64,000 nt of DNA, from NCBI GenBank assembly GCA_021846985.1, contig JAJZVX010000001.1, positions 310,001 through 374,000 on the forward strand. The letters run 5' to 3'. This DNA comes from Acidobacteriota bacterium (GTDB lineage: Bacteria > Acidobacteriota > Terriglobia > Terriglobales > Acidobacteriaceae). A program made the translations under genes and the position numbers. The notes beneath the pieces were generated by a model. That model did no database searches. It was not told the DNA's origin and saw only the letters and a program-made list of their open reading frames with translations. Within the stretch, counting starts at the first letter, position 1. Each line of letters begins with the position of its first letter. This document shows, piece by piece, positions 32,854-41,711 of the stretch.

Positions 32854-34260
32854 TTAGCCGACCTCGACGGGATGATGGGATTCTTCCAAAGCCGCAACCG
32901 GCACAGTGAAGCGGAAGGTGGAACCGTGGCCGAGGCGGCTCTCGGCGGCAATCTGCCCGCCGAGGGATTCGACCAGGCGGCGGCAGAGGGCGAGACCGAG
33001 GCCCGAGCCGCTCTCAGAGAAAGGATTGAAGCGATCGAAGATGGTGCTGAGGCGCTCGGCTTCGATGCCGCGGCCGGTGTCGCGCACGGTGAATTGCACG
33101 AAATCGTTGAGTTCTTCGGCGGTCATAAGGATCTCGCCGCCGGTGGGCGTGTAGCGCAGGGCATTGGAGAGGAGGTTATCGAGGATGGAGCGGATGGCAC
33201 GGCGGTCAGCGCGGACAAAGGAGAGATCGGCGAAGGCGTTGACTTCGATGCGGATGTGCTTTTCCGCGGCGAGATCGCAGAAGCGGTCGCGGGCCTCGGT
33301 GAGAAGCTGCAGGGGACGCAGGCTCTCCTGCTTAAATTCGCGCTTGCCGGAGTCGAGCTCGGCGACTTCGATGAGGTCGGCCATGAGGTCGTCGAGATTT
33401 TCGGATTCCTGGCATGCTTCGGTGACCAGTTCGGACTGCAGCGGCTGGAGCTCGCCGCCAAAGCCCTGGTTGAGCGCATAAAGGCCGCGGCGCAGGCGGA
33501 GCAGCGGGTCGCGCAGCTTGCGGCTGGCCACGGAGATGAACTGGGTTTTGAAGCGATCGGTATCCTGCAGGCTGGTAACGTCTTCGAGGGTGGTGACGGC
33601 CCCGAGGAGGCGGCCTTCGGCGTCGCGCATGGGGGTGGTGCGCAGCCTGTAGCTACGCTCCTTACTGCCGATGCGCAAGGGCAGCATGGCGGCTTCGTCT
33701 TCAGCGGCCACGGACTTTTGCATGGAAACGGCATGGCGGATGGCGTTGAGGATTTTATCGCCGCCAGGGGTGGTGGCGAGCGCCATGCGATCGGCGGCAG
33801 CTTCGCCGAGCAACTCAGCAGCGGCAGGATTGACGCGGAGCACATGGCCCTTGGCGTCGGTGACGATGATGGGTTCGAAGATGGATTGCAACACGGCGTC
33901 GGAGAGCTGATACTCCATCTGACGGCGTCCGGCCTCGGAATCTCTGAGCTCGCGCAGGCGGATGGCGAGCCGGTTGAGCTCGGCGGCGATCTGTCCCAGG
34001 GCGTCGCGGCTATTCCACTCCGCGCGGTGCTCAAGATTGCCTTGCGCAATCAAGCGGATATCCCGGGCGAGTCTGCGGATAGGCAAAAGCAGCATGACCG
34101 CAGTTGCCAACTCGACCAGGACCACAGCCGCCACGAAGAAAGAGGCAATCTTCAATTGACCGCCGGCGGCGAGACTGCCGCGCGTGGTCAGCACCAGGCC
34201 AAAGGTGAGGCCGAGGAGCAAGATGCAACCGAGGAATAGCCGCTGCGAATAATTGAGCAT
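32854..34260 (-). CDS. HAMP/PAS sensor-kinase-like protein lacking the phosphoacceptor His
   Basis: 468 aa. Two membrane helices (~8-28, 40-62), HAMP (PIRRLARDIRLIAQGNLEHRAEW), PAS (~120-235), HisKA-like helices and an HATPase. The ATP-binding boxes are intact: N box DNLLSNALRYTP, G1 DTGRGIEAE, G2 GSGLGLALCRRL. In the H box the usual SHELRTPL reads SRKLRDPL; the codon at 33520-33522 is CGC (Arg) on the minus strand. It therefore cannot autophosphorylate at the canonical site. It is the first gene of a two-gene unit with the KdpD N-domain (3 bp gap), so the pair likely acts as one signalling complex. Confidence 0.88.
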   Translation of the reverse strand: MLNYSQRLFLGCILLLGLTFGLVLTTRGSLAAGGQLKIASFFVAAVVLVELATAVMLLLPIRRLARDIRLIAQGNLEHRAEWNSRDALGQIAAELNRLAIRLRELRDSEAGRRQMEYQLSDAVLQSIFEPIIVTDAKGHVLRVNPAAAELLGEAAADRMALATTPGGDKILNAIRHAVSMQKSVAAEDEAAMLPLRIGSKERSYRLRTTPMRDAEGRLLGAVTTLEDVTSLQDTDRFKTQFISVASRKLRDPLLRLRRGLYALNQGFGGELQPLQSELVTEACQESENLDDLMADLIEVAELDSGKREFKQESLRPLQLLTEARDRFCDLAAEKHIRIEVNAFADLSFVRADRRAIRSILDNLLSNALRYTPTGGEILMTAEELNDFVQFTVRDTGRGIEAERLSTIFDRFNPFSESGSGLGLALCRRLVESLGGQIAAESRLGHGSTFRFTVPVAALEESHHPVEVG

Positions 34261-34392
34261 GCCCTGTCTCCGCGCCGAAACTGAGGGATATTTCCATTCT
34301 CAAGGAAAGGGGGCGCATCAGGCAAAAGCGAGTGCCCTTTTCAACGTGGTGTGGCGGCCGGATGGCTGGTTCAGCGCCAGGCGGAGCGGGGA

Positions 34393-35940
34393 TTACGGCA
34401 CACGGCAGACCGAGAGCGTGGCGTTGTGCCAGCGGCAGTCGAGGCCTGCTGGAGGCGGGTAGGCAAGCAAAACCCAATCGACGCCGAATTGCGCGCGCAG
34501 GCGCTCAAAATCGGCGAGCTGGAAATGACGCCAGCCCTGCTCGGCGGTGAGTTGACGATTCCACTCCGGGGCCAGGGACGGGAAGAGTCCGGCGACAGCG
34601 GTATCCTTGACGGCATCGGCCAACTGGCTTCGCTCCGCCAGGGCGCGAAAGCCGTGGTAGTCTTCCTCGGGCGCCTGGAGGTAGTAGGGATTGAGGGCGA
34701 AGTAGGCATCTTGCGGGGTATTGAGGCGAATCCACCGAAAGGCTTGCAGCCAGGGATTGGGTGAGCGGAGGCCCGGCAATTCAAGATGGCTACTGCCGTC
34801 CAACTGGTACATCTGGGCGGCGAACATTCCAGCGTTGAACAGGAGAAGGTAGGCGGTCCAACGCCAGATACTTGACTTGAGCCAGTACTTGCCAATCAGG
34901 CAACCGCCGATCAAGGCCATGAAGAGGTAAACGAGGTGCAGGTAACGCATGGGCTGCATGGGCACGAGACGCACCAGGGCCGGGGTTTGCCAGACGAGCA
35001 GAGCGAAGATCTCATGGCAGAGTCCATAGAGGACCATGGCGAGGGCAAAGCGGCTGAGACGGAGTTGGCCGTGGCGCCGGGCGATACGGCTGAGCAGCCA
35101 GAAGAGCAGAAGCGGCGCGAAGACGCCCAGCCAGGAGTACCATGCCCAGCGGTCGAGGAAGAGATACGCGCGGGTGTGAATGATCTGGTACCATGCGGGA
35201 CATGCCGGCGGGGCGAGCCACGCAAGCGGCGCGAGAAGGACAAAGGCGGCCGCAGAACGGCTCTGGGCATGCTGACCGGCGCACGCCGCTGTCTGTTTTG
35301 AGGTGATGGCCGCCAGAAAGAGGCAAAACGAGGCGCCAAATGCCGCCATAATGGGATGAATCAGGAACGCTGTCACCAGAGACAGAACGGCCGGCAGGGG
35401 CTTGCCCTTGAGCACACACCAGACGCCCAGCAAGATGAGCGCAGCAGCCAGCGTGCGCGGATGAAGATGCTGATCAACGAGGTAGATGGCGGTGCCCGAA
35501 ACGGGCAGCGTGAACATGGCTCCCACCATGGCGACGCCAGCCCACTGCGCGCCCGGTTCCTGGAAGAGTTCACGGGCAATGGCGCGGCACAAGGCAAGGA
35601 TCAGCACGATGCCCACAAACTGCCAGAGCAGTTCCGCGACGGCCACGGGGATATGAGTGAGGCGCACAAAGGCCGCCATCCAATTGTCGAACAATGTAGC
35701 CTGCATCTGGGTGCGGAAGAAGATGGAATTGTGAGGGTAAAGAGCAGGATTGAGCTTGCTTTTCACCGCTGCCAGATACACTTCGTCATCTTCCAGACCA
35801 GGGTGATATCCCATGACGGCGAATGCCAGGACGGAGAAACCGAAGAGCAGCAGAGTATTACGCCAGCGGGAGTCTGTCACGTGAATTAAGCCTTGTTGTT
35901 TTATGGAAACCCGGAGAGCGTCTTTCCTTCCTGCATCCAT
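34393..35940 (-). CDS. Polytopic membrane protein, glycosyltransferase-C-like topology
   Basis: 515 aa from ATG 35940; a GTG at 35880 is possible, and the longer track start would overlap the divergent GT2 gene. About ten hydrophobic segments, for example LLLFGFSVLAFAVMGY, LLWQFVGIVLILALCRAIA and YLHLVYLFMALIGGCLIG. An acidic pair after the first helix (GLEDDEVYLAA) recalls the Asp/Glu of GT-C glycosyltransferases. The ~130-residue C-terminus (WIRLNTPQDAYFALNP...) resembles the soluble tail of such proteins. No specific family recognised. It is divergent from a polyprenol-phosphate-sugar synthase gene, which fits a lipid-linked-sugar user; that is inference. Confidence 0.7.
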   Translation of the reverse strand: MDAGRKDALRVSIKQQGLIHVTDSRWRNTLLLFGFSVLAFAVMGYHPGLEDDEVYLAAVKSKLNPALYPHNSIFFRTQMQATLFDNWMAAFVRLTHIPVAVAELLWQFVGIVLILALCRAIARELFQEPGAQWAGVAMVGAMFTLPVSGTAIYLVDQHLHPRTLAAALILLGVWCVLKGKPLPAVLSLVTAFLIHPIMAAFGASFCLFLAAITSKQTAACAGQHAQSRSAAAFVLLAPLAWLAPPACPAWYQIIHTRAYLFLDRWAWYSWLGVFAPLLLFWLLSRIARRHGQLRLSRFALAMVLYGLCHEIFALLVWQTPALVRLVPMQPMRYLHLVYLFMALIGGCLIGKYWLKSSIWRWTAYLLLFNAGMFAAQMYQLDGSSHLELPGLRSPNPWLQAFRWIRLNTPQDAYFALNPYYLQAPEEDYHGFRALAERSQLADAVKDTAVAGLFPSLAPEWNRQLTAEQGWRHFQLADFERLRAQFGVDWVLLAYPPPAGLDCRWHNATLSVCRVP

Positions 35941-36048
35941 TGTATTCAATGCGGCGGCCTTGTGTCTTTGGCGGAAAAGAGGGGGGACAGAAGCCGATTC
36001 GCGAGGGAAGCGGCGGTCCCGTATACTCATGCAGAGCCATCCATCACC

Positions 36049-36906
36049 ATGCCGACGGATACTTTGGGAGCAGCAGACTCGTCCATGCAAATGCCGATAG
36101 AGAAGAATTCCAGGCTCGGGGCGCCCGCAATGCGCCAAGGACAAGCAGGGCCGGAGAAATTCGCGCTGGTGATCCCAACTCTGCGCGAGGCACAGAACAT
36201 TGGCGGGCTAATCAGTGTGGTGCGCGCGGCCCTCGATCCGCTTGGCATTGTGTACGAGATTCTGGTGGTGGATGACGACAGCCGCGATGGAACGGCGGAA
36301 ATTGTTTCAGAGATGGGGGCCCGGGATCCCCGCGTTAAGCTGCATGTCAGGGTGGGAGAAAAGGGATTGTCCGGGGCGATTCTGCATGGCTGGGAGCAGA
36401 CGGACGCCCCGCTGGTTGGGGTGATGGACGCCGATCGGCAACACCCTCCGGAATTGCTGCCCCAACTGGTGACGGCGGTGATGAATGGCTGCGATCTGGC
36501 CATTGGCAGCCGCTACGTGGAAGGCGGGCAACTGGGCGGCTGGAATCCATTGCGTCGGCTGCTGTCATGGGCGGCCACGCGGGTCACCTGGCCGCTGCAG
36601 GCCGGTCACAGCCGGGTGAGGGATCCGATGTCGGGCTACTTCGTGGTGCGGCGCGCCTGCCTGGGCGGAGCGGAGTTCCAGAAGGCGGGCTTCAAGCTGC
36701 TCTTCGAGATTCTGGTGCGCGGGCAGTTCGGATCGATTGTGGAGATCCCCTACCAATTTGGGTTGCGCCAGAGCGGCTTGAGCAAGGCGAACATGCGGGT
36801 GGGGTGGGATTACGCGGTGTTGCTGGCGCGGCTCTATGCGGCCCGGTTCCTGCCGTGGCGGCGTAGCCGGGGCGCGCGAAGAGCGGCGGGCACTGAATCC
36901 CTATAA
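36049..36906 (+). CDS. GT2 polyprenol-phosphate mannosyl/glucosyltransferase (DPM1-like)
   Basis: 285 aa from ATG 36049; later in-frame ATGs at 36085 and 36130 are nearer the family start. FALVIPTLREAQNIGGLI, ILVVDDDSRDGTAEIV, GLSGAILHGWEQ and GVMDADRQHPPELLPQL are the dolichol-phosphate mannose synthase signatures. MSGYFVVRRACL and EIPYQFGLRQSGLSKANM are also typical. The family transfers a sugar from a nucleotide donor to polyprenyl phosphate at the inner membrane. There are no C-terminal membrane helices, so it is the short soluble/peripheral form. Its 3' end overlaps the convergent ZIP gene by 6 bp. Confidence 0.87.
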   Translation: MPTDTLGAADSSMQMPIEKNSRLGAPAMRQGQAGPEKFALVIPTLREAQNIGGLISVVRAALDPLGIVYEILVVDDDSRDGTAEIVSEMGARDPRVKLHVRVGEKGLSGAILHGWEQTDAPLVGVMDADRQHPPELLPQLVTAVMNGCDLAIGSRYVEGGQLGGWNPLRRLLSWAATRVTWPLQAGHSRVRDPMSGYFVVRRACLGGAEFQKAGFKLLFEILVRGQFGSIVEIPYQFGLRQSGLSKANMRVGWDYAVLLARLYAARFLPWRRSRGARRAAGTESL

Positions 36907-37626
36907 AGCGGGCAGCAGCAAGCGAAGCAGCAGGAACGCCCCCACCCCCGCGAAGAAGACCAGCGCCATGCGAATGCCGGGCTCCCGGTTGACTTCAGGA
37001 ACCAGGTCGCTGGCTCCTACGTAAAGAGCGACGCCGGCCGAGACGGGCAAGCCGAAGACCAGCCAGCGCGGGACCAACTCGATGACCAGGACACCGGCGA
37101 GGGTGGCAACAGCGAGGGCAACGGCGGAATAGAAGGCCGTGGCGCGGCTGCGTCCGCTGGCCATCATGACAGAGGCCATAGTGAAGCCCTCGGGCGCCTT
37201 ATGGAGGAAGATGGCAAGGAAGATCAGCCAGCCCATCCGGTTGGATACGACGAATCCCGATCCGATGGCGATGCCGTCGAAGAGCGCATGCACGCTGAGG
37301 CCTCCCAGAACTGAGTAACCGGTGCGCGCCGAGACGAACTCGTCGTGGTGGGTTTCTTCGCCGTAATGGAAGTGGGAATTGATCGTGTGTTCGAGCAGAT
37401 GCACGATGCAATAGCCGGCCATGATGAGGATAGGGCCGAGCCTGGGGTTGATGCGCATGCCCTCAGGCGCCATTTCAAGCAGCGCTGTGGCCATCAGGAA
37501 GCCAGCTCCAAGCGCGACAAAGTAGCGCAGATAGCGCTCCACGCCGCGGGCGCGCACCAAGACCACCCCGCCGGCGATGTCGGCCAGCGCAGCGATGGTG
37601 CCCAGCACGATGGAGAGTTTTAGCAT
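36901..37626 (-). CDS. ZIP-family divalent metal transporter
   Basis: 241 aa from ATG 37626; the track's 12 extra residues are unlikely. Eight hydrophobic segments are visible. The metal-path motifs are LSVHALFDGIAIGSGF (helix IV) and FLHKAPEGFTMASVM (helix V), both with the HxxxD/E-type signature of ZIP proteins. A His-rich loop (HTINSHFHYGEETHHDEF) before helix IV may bind Zn2+ or related ions. Inner-membrane importer of Zn2+/Fe2+-like metals; exact metal unknown. It begins 46 bp after the ychF stop on the same strand. Confidence 0.9.
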   Translation of the reverse strand: MLKLSIVLGTIAALADIAGGVVLVRARGVERYLRYFVALGAGFLMATALLEMAPEGMRINPRLGPILIMAGYCIVHLLEHTINSHFHYGEETHHDEFVSARTGYSVLGGLSVHALFDGIAIGSGFVVSNRMGWLIFLAIFLHKAPEGFTMASVMMASGRSRATAFYSAVALAVATLAGVLVIELVPRWLVFGLPVSAGVALYVGASDLVPEVNREPGIRMALVFFAGVGAFLLLRLLLPAL

Positions 37627-37672
37627 TTCACCTTCGATCCGGTTTACTCGCTGTGGCGGCAAGCCTCAATTT

Positions 37673-38752
37673 CTAACCGCTATGCCTGATGTGCAAGACG
37701 TCGCCGTCCTGGACAATATATTCTTTGCCTTCCAGGCGCAGCGTTCCCTTGGCGCGCGCCGCCGCTTCTGAGCCGGCGGCCAGCAGGTTATCCCAGCGGA
37801 TGGTCTCGGCGCGAATGAAATGATGTTCGAGATCGGAATGGATGGCGCCGGCGGCTTGGGGCGCCTTTGAGCCCGCCGGCACCGTCCAGGCGCGGCACTC
37901 GTCCTCACCGGCGGTGAAAAAGCTGATCAACCCCAGTAACTCATAGCTCTTGCGAATGAGGCGCACCAGCCCGCTCTCATGCAGGCCATAGCTGGCCAGG
38001 AAATCCGCTGCTTCCTCGTCGTCCATCTCCGCCAGTTCCGCTTCCACCTTTCCGCAGATGGCGGTAGCGCCGGCGTTGGGCCGCCGGGCCACCTCGTCAA
38101 GCTTGAAGCGGGTGGCGGCGGCATCGAGATCGGCGCCGAGAGTGGAGCTTTCGCCGATATTGAGCGCGTAGAGGATGGGTTTTTGCGAGAGAAACATGAA
38201 CCCCCTGATGAGTTTCTTCTCCTCGGGCGTCATTTCCAACTCGCGCAGCGGCTGTTCTTTTTCAAGCGCGTCCTTAGAGCGCAATAGCAGGGCATGTTCG
38301 TGCTCCAAGTCAGTCGAACGTTGTTTCTTCAGATCCTTTTCGAGCCGCTCAAGACGTTTCTCAATCTGGGTCAGATCGCTGACCATCATGTCGAACTCGA
38401 CATTTTTGATGTCGCGCAGCGGATCGATGGGGCCGACGTGCGGAATGGCCTCCTCTTCAAAGGCGCGCAGGACGTGGATGAGCGCATCGACCTGGCGCAA
38501 ACTGGCCAGATACGCGGACTCCTTCAGCGCCTCCTGCCCGATGGCGGCGACATCGACGTACTCTACCGTGGCGTAGGTAGTTTTTTGGGGTGAGTAGAGC
38601 GCCGAAAGCTTATCGAGGCGCTGGTCCGGCACGCGGGCGACGCCAATGTGCGCCTCGCGCGAGTGACTGTGCTGATCAAGCCTGGCGCGGGTGAGGATTT
38701 TGAACAGCGATGTCTTGCCCACCTGCGGCAGGCCGATAATTCCAGTCTTCAT
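37673..38752 (-). CDS. ychF: YchF/OLA1-family P-loop NTPase
   Basis: 359 aa, the normal family length. MKTGIIGLPQVGKTSLFKILT is the P loop; VEYVDVAAI is G3. The G4 position reads ALNIGE, matching the NxxE form of YchF that prefers ATP to GTP. A coiled coil (RLERLEKDLKKQRSTDLEHEHALL) and a C-terminal TGS domain (FFTAGEDECRAWTVPAG...LEGKEYIVQDGDVLHIRHS) follow. YchF binds ribosomes and modulates the oxidative stress response. Cytosolic. Confidence 0.95.
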   Translation of the reverse strand: MKTGIIGLPQVGKTSLFKILTRARLDQHSHSREAHIGVARVPDQRLDKLSALYSPQKTTYATVEYVDVAAIGQEALKESAYLASLRQVDALIHVLRAFEEEAIPHVGPIDPLRDIKNVEFDMMVSDLTQIEKRLERLEKDLKKQRSTDLEHEHALLLRSKDALEKEQPLRELEMTPEEKKLIRGFMFLSQKPILYALNIGESSTLGADLDAAATRFKLDEVARRPNAGATAICGKVEAELAEMDDEEAADFLASYGLHESGLVRLIRKSYELLGLISFFTAGEDECRAWTVPAGSKAPQAAGAIHSDLEHHFIRAETIRWDNLLAAGSEAAARAKGTLRLEGKEYIVQDGDVLHIRHSG

Positions 38753-38861
38753 ATCGATTCCACGAGGCCCGCACGGAGCGAAGCGCGCACACGAGAGCCA
38801 CTACGATGATACAGGAACGGCAAGGCGCCCATGCCAAGGTGCGGCGGACGCGGCGTGCGGG

Positions 38862-39353
38862 TCAGGAGCGATCGGCTTCTGCCCTGGCGACGAGAACAAC
38901 CGATGCGACACCGAGCAGGAGGATGGTTTCCTCGACATGCTCGCTGCGGCTATGGAGGCGTTCAAAGTTTTCGCGATAGGGGTTGGCGGCGTTGGCTGCG
39001 TCGATGACGCCCCCCGCCGCGATGCGGTCTCGCTCCATGGCGGGGATGATTCCGAACTGCGCATAGAGCGTCAGGACCATCATCACCAAGACCAGCCCCA
39101 TGGGTATGAGCACCGTGCGCGGCTTATAGATGCCCAGGGCAGGCGCCAGCGCCAGCAGCGCCATGGCCACCATGCCCGAAACCAAGCCCATGCCGTGCAG
39201 GATGGCGAGCAACTGACGCACGATCATGCCGGCGGTGTGCGTATCGGGCCGGAGGATGTTGAAAGCGACGGCGGCCGTAACGGGGAAAAACACCTCGGCG
39301 CCTAGCCAGACCATGAGCGACAGGTAGAGAAGCGCGCGCAGGAAAGTCTTCAT
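38862..39353 (-). CDS. DUF4149-like integral membrane protein
   Basis: 163 aa from ATG 39353 (MKTFLRALLYLSLMVWLGAEVFF). Four hydrophobic segments: an initial helix with WLGAEVFFPVTAAVAF, LLAILHGMGLVSGMVAMALLAL, VLIPMGLVLVMMVLTLYAQFGIIP, and a C-terminal VEETILLLGVASVVLVA. A charged segment (RENFERLHSRSEHVEE) precedes the last helix. The layout matches small DUF4149 membrane proteins, whose function is not established. Monocistronic between ychF and the carboxypeptidase-regulatory-like gene. Confidence 0.75.
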   Translation of the reverse strand: MKTFLRALLYLSLMVWLGAEVFFPVTAAVAFNILRPDTHTAGMIVRQLLAILHGMGLVSGMVAMALLALAPALGIYKPRTVLIPMGLVLVMMVLTLYAQFGIIPAMERDRIAAGGVIDAANAANPYRENFERLHSRSEHVEETILLLGVASVVLVARAEADRS

Positions 39354-39427
39354 GGGGCAAGGATACATGGGCAGGATGGCGGGCGGGCGATTACCTTACC
39401 CGCCCCCGCAGAGGCGCGCAGCCGGTT

Positions 39428-40684
39428 CTACGGTTTGCGTTTTTGCGCGTGCTTCAACACGGTTTCAATTGCGGATTTGACCTGGTCATATTCAACCTGC
39501 GAAATTTTGCCGGCGACGCGGTCGCTTTCGAACGCGAAGATGGCCTCCTTGAGGGCGGTCATGAGCGGATCAGCCTGCGCAGCGGGCGCGGCGGCGGGCC
39601 GGAAGGCGGGCATCGGGAGAGAGGCGGCAGCCGCGGCCGGCGCATCCACGGGTTTGCGCAGGAGGAAGGCAGCCGCGGCCGCCAGCAGCAGGGCCAGGCC
39701 ACCCAGGATCCACCACTTGTATTTGCTGAGCGGATCGGGCGTGTTGATGGGCGCGCCGATGCCTCCGCCGGGCTGGCCGCCGGCGGCCGTTTCTCCCTGC
39801 TGACCGGTCGAGCCATTCTGTTGCCCGCTCGGGATGGAACCGGTGCCGGAGACGGAGTAGTCGATTACCTGTCCAGCCTGGACGTTTTTGGCGATAAAGG
39901 TGGAGACGCCGGCATCTCCCTGGACGCTGTGGAAGCTGGTTGCGGAGCCGGACTTGAGAGTCATGCTCAAGGGCAGGAGCACGGCGACGTTTTCCGCAGG
40001 CAGGGTGAGCACCGATTTGAAGCTGTAGCTGCCGGCGCTATAAGGTACGGTGTAACTGACTTCAAAGAGGGTGTCTTTTTCGCCCTGGTCGGGCTCGATG
40101 GGGAAGTTATAAGAGTAATGACCCTTGGGGCCATCGGGATCGAGATGGATGGAGGTGGGCAATCCGCTGGGCCGTTGCGCCTGGGCGGCGTTGACGACGG
40201 CTTCTGGTGGCAGGACGATGGAAAAGCTGCGCTTGCTCCACTGGGTGACGGGCGGCGAACTGGTGTTATGAACGAAATAGCGCTCCATGACTTCGAGCTG
40301 GCTGCTATCGGCCTGACACTCGATCACATCGGCCTCGATGGAGACGCCATTGACCTTGCCGGCAACATCGTAAACGGAGATGTCGCCCGGACCGCCGTTG
40401 CGCGGAGCGGCGATGAAGTAACCTGCGCCCTGGTGGGTGACACGGATGAGGTAAGGGCCGCTGCCGGGCATGGCCAGCGCGTAGTGGCCGTGGGCGTCGG
40501 TTGAGGCTTTGGCCACCTCAGCCATGGAAGACTGCACGTCAAGTAGCGCGATGGAATCGCCGGCGGCGGGCTTGCCGGAGGTTTTATTGGTTACCGTGCC
40601 GGTGACGGTTGCGGCCTGGGCCAGCATGCCCGCGGAAAGCAGGCACAGAAGAGTGAAGCGAAGGAAGGTCTGCATCGATCTCAT
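39428..40684 (-). CDS. Secreted/membrane-anchored protein with carboxypeptidase-regulatory-like domain
   Basis: 418 aa from ATG 40684; ATG 40675 is possible. Signal peptide LLCLLSAGMLAQA is followed by a beta-sandwich carboxypeptidase-regulatory-like domain (ATVTGTVTNKTSGKPAAGDSIALLD...DAHGHYALAMPG). A long beta-rich region, a Gly/Gln linker (310-345), one membrane helix (WWILGGLALLLAAAAAFLL) and a cytosolic tail with a helical EAIFAFESDRVAGKISQVEYDQVKSAIETVL segment follow. That tail segment resembles the CcmI-type GKYPEEDY helix pattern nearby. It lies downstream of the second ccm cluster on the same strand (244 bp gap). Role unknown; possibly envelope assembly. Confidence 0.75.
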   Translation of the reverse strand: MRSMQTFLRFTLLCLLSAGMLAQAATVTGTVTNKTSGKPAAGDSIALLDVQSSMAEVAKASTDAHGHYALAMPGSGPYLIRVTHQGAGYFIAAPRNGGPGDISVYDVAGKVNGVSIEADVIECQADSSQLEVMERYFVHNTSSPPVTQWSKRSFSIVLPPEAVVNAAQAQRPSGLPTSIHLDPDGPKGHYSYNFPIEPDQGEKDTLFEVSYTVPYSAGSYSFKSVLTLPAENVAVLLPLSMTLKSGSATSFHSVQGDAGVSTFIAKNVQAGQVIDYSVSGTGSIPSGQQNGSTGQQGETAAGGQPGGGIGAPINTPDPLSKYKWWILGGLALLLAAAAAFLLRKPVDAPAAAAASLPMPAFRPAAAPAAQADPLMTALKEAIFAFESDRVAGKISQVEYDQVKSAIETVLKHAQKRKP

Positions 40685-40928
40685 GGGGGTGTGGAAAAAC
40701 TCGGATCCTTTCGGGTTCAGGTTGGATGGCAGCATGCGGGCCGCGATGGGGATGCGGGCGAAGGGCACAAAGCTGCTTGAATTTTAAGAATACGTTGGTT
40801 GCCGGGTGTCATACAAGAACAAGACCACGATCTGGATGCGAGATGTGGGATGCAACCGGAGCTGCTGAAAGCAGACGAAGCGGCGGCCGAACGACAGTTT
40901 GTTGTGAGGATGAGCATCGGACATCGCC

Positions 40929-41207
40929 TTATGCCTTCTGCAGGGTCTCGATCTGGGCGAGGATGCGGGCCGTCTCGTCTTCCATCAGCGATCTTTGTGC
41001 CTGGTAGTCCTCTTCAGGATATTTGCCGGCGCGGTATTCGAAGTTCAGATCGCGGAGGTTGTCGTAGAGCTGCTCTTTCCGCTCCAGAAGGTAGTCGATG
41101 CGCGTTTTCTCGCGCTGGCTGGCGGAGTTTTTCTCGGGCCAAAAGGTGTAGAGGAAGAGGACCAGGCCGAGAAAGGCGCCGAGGATGAGCCCCAGGGATT
41201 GAGTCAT
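40929..41207 (-). CDS. Short CcmI-like protein, second ccm cluster
   Basis: 92 aa. Membrane helix ILGAFLGLVLFLYTFWPEKN followed by RIDYLLERKEQLYDNLRDLNFEYRAGKYPEEDYQAQRSLMEDETARILAQIETLQ. Paralog of the product of 13791-14075, with a highly conserved central KEQLYDNLRDLNFE block. It starts 3 bp after ccmH and is last in the ccm cluster. The TPR half of classical CcmI is missing, so it may act only as a membrane-anchored coiled coil in the heme lyase complex (inference). Confidence 0.8.
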   Translation of the reverse strand: MTQSLGLILGAFLGLVLFLYTFWPEKNSASQREKTRIDYLLERKEQLYDNLRDLNFEYRAGKYPEEDYQAQRSLMEDETARILAQIETLQKA

Positions 41208-41210
41208 GAT

Positions 41211-41711
41211 CTAAAAGCCTCCATTATTTACCGAGCCGGTTTCGCGGCGGATTTTTTCGCGCAAGGCAAGAGTGGCCGGGTCGTTGTGGAGCACGGCGGG
41301 GGCGGATTGTCCGGCGGACCAGCGGCGGACGAGGAGAATCACGCCGAGGAGAGCGGCGGCAAAGACGGCGAAGGGGGCAATCCAGGCAATGAGGTCAAAG
41401 CCCTTTGCCGGAGGCGCGGCGAGTACGATGGCGCCGTACTTGGCCGAGAATGCGGCGAAGATCTGCTGGTTGGTTTGGCCCGCGGCAATGGCGGCGCTCA
41501 GTTCGTTGCGTTCGCGTGTGGATTCGGTGCAGCCGACATGATTGCACTCGCCGAGCAACTGGGCGCAGCCGCAGGTGCACATCAGCCGGTGGCTCAGATC
41601 GTTGAAGCGCGCGCCGGCAGTGGTGGCGCCCATCGAGAAGCAGACCGCAACGGCCAGCGCCAGGGCCTGGCATGCCCTCATCCAGAAAACGGCAGCTTGG
41701 GAGCGATTCAT
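41211..41711 (-). CDS. ccmH: CcmH-family cytochrome c maturation protein, second cluster
   Basis: 166 aa from ATG 41711; the 280-aa track ORF extends into ccmF antisense-frame sequence. Signal/anchor ALALAVAVCFSMGATTA, redox motif LMCTCGCAQLLGECNHVGC, AAIAAGQTNQQIFAAFSAKYG and a second membrane helix LIAWIAPFAVFAAALLGVILLVRRW. Same MCxCGC variant as the paralog at 14072-14569. The start overlaps the ccmF stop by 4 bp (ATGA). Confidence 0.9.
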   Translation of the reverse strand: MNRSQAAVFWMRACQALALAVAVCFSMGATTAGARFNDLSHRLMCTCGCAQLLGECNHVGCTESTRERNELSAAIAAGQTNQQIFAAFSAKYGAIVLAAPPAKGFDLIAWIAPFAVFAAALLGVILLVRRWSAGQSAPAVLHNDPATLALREKIRRETGSVNNGGF

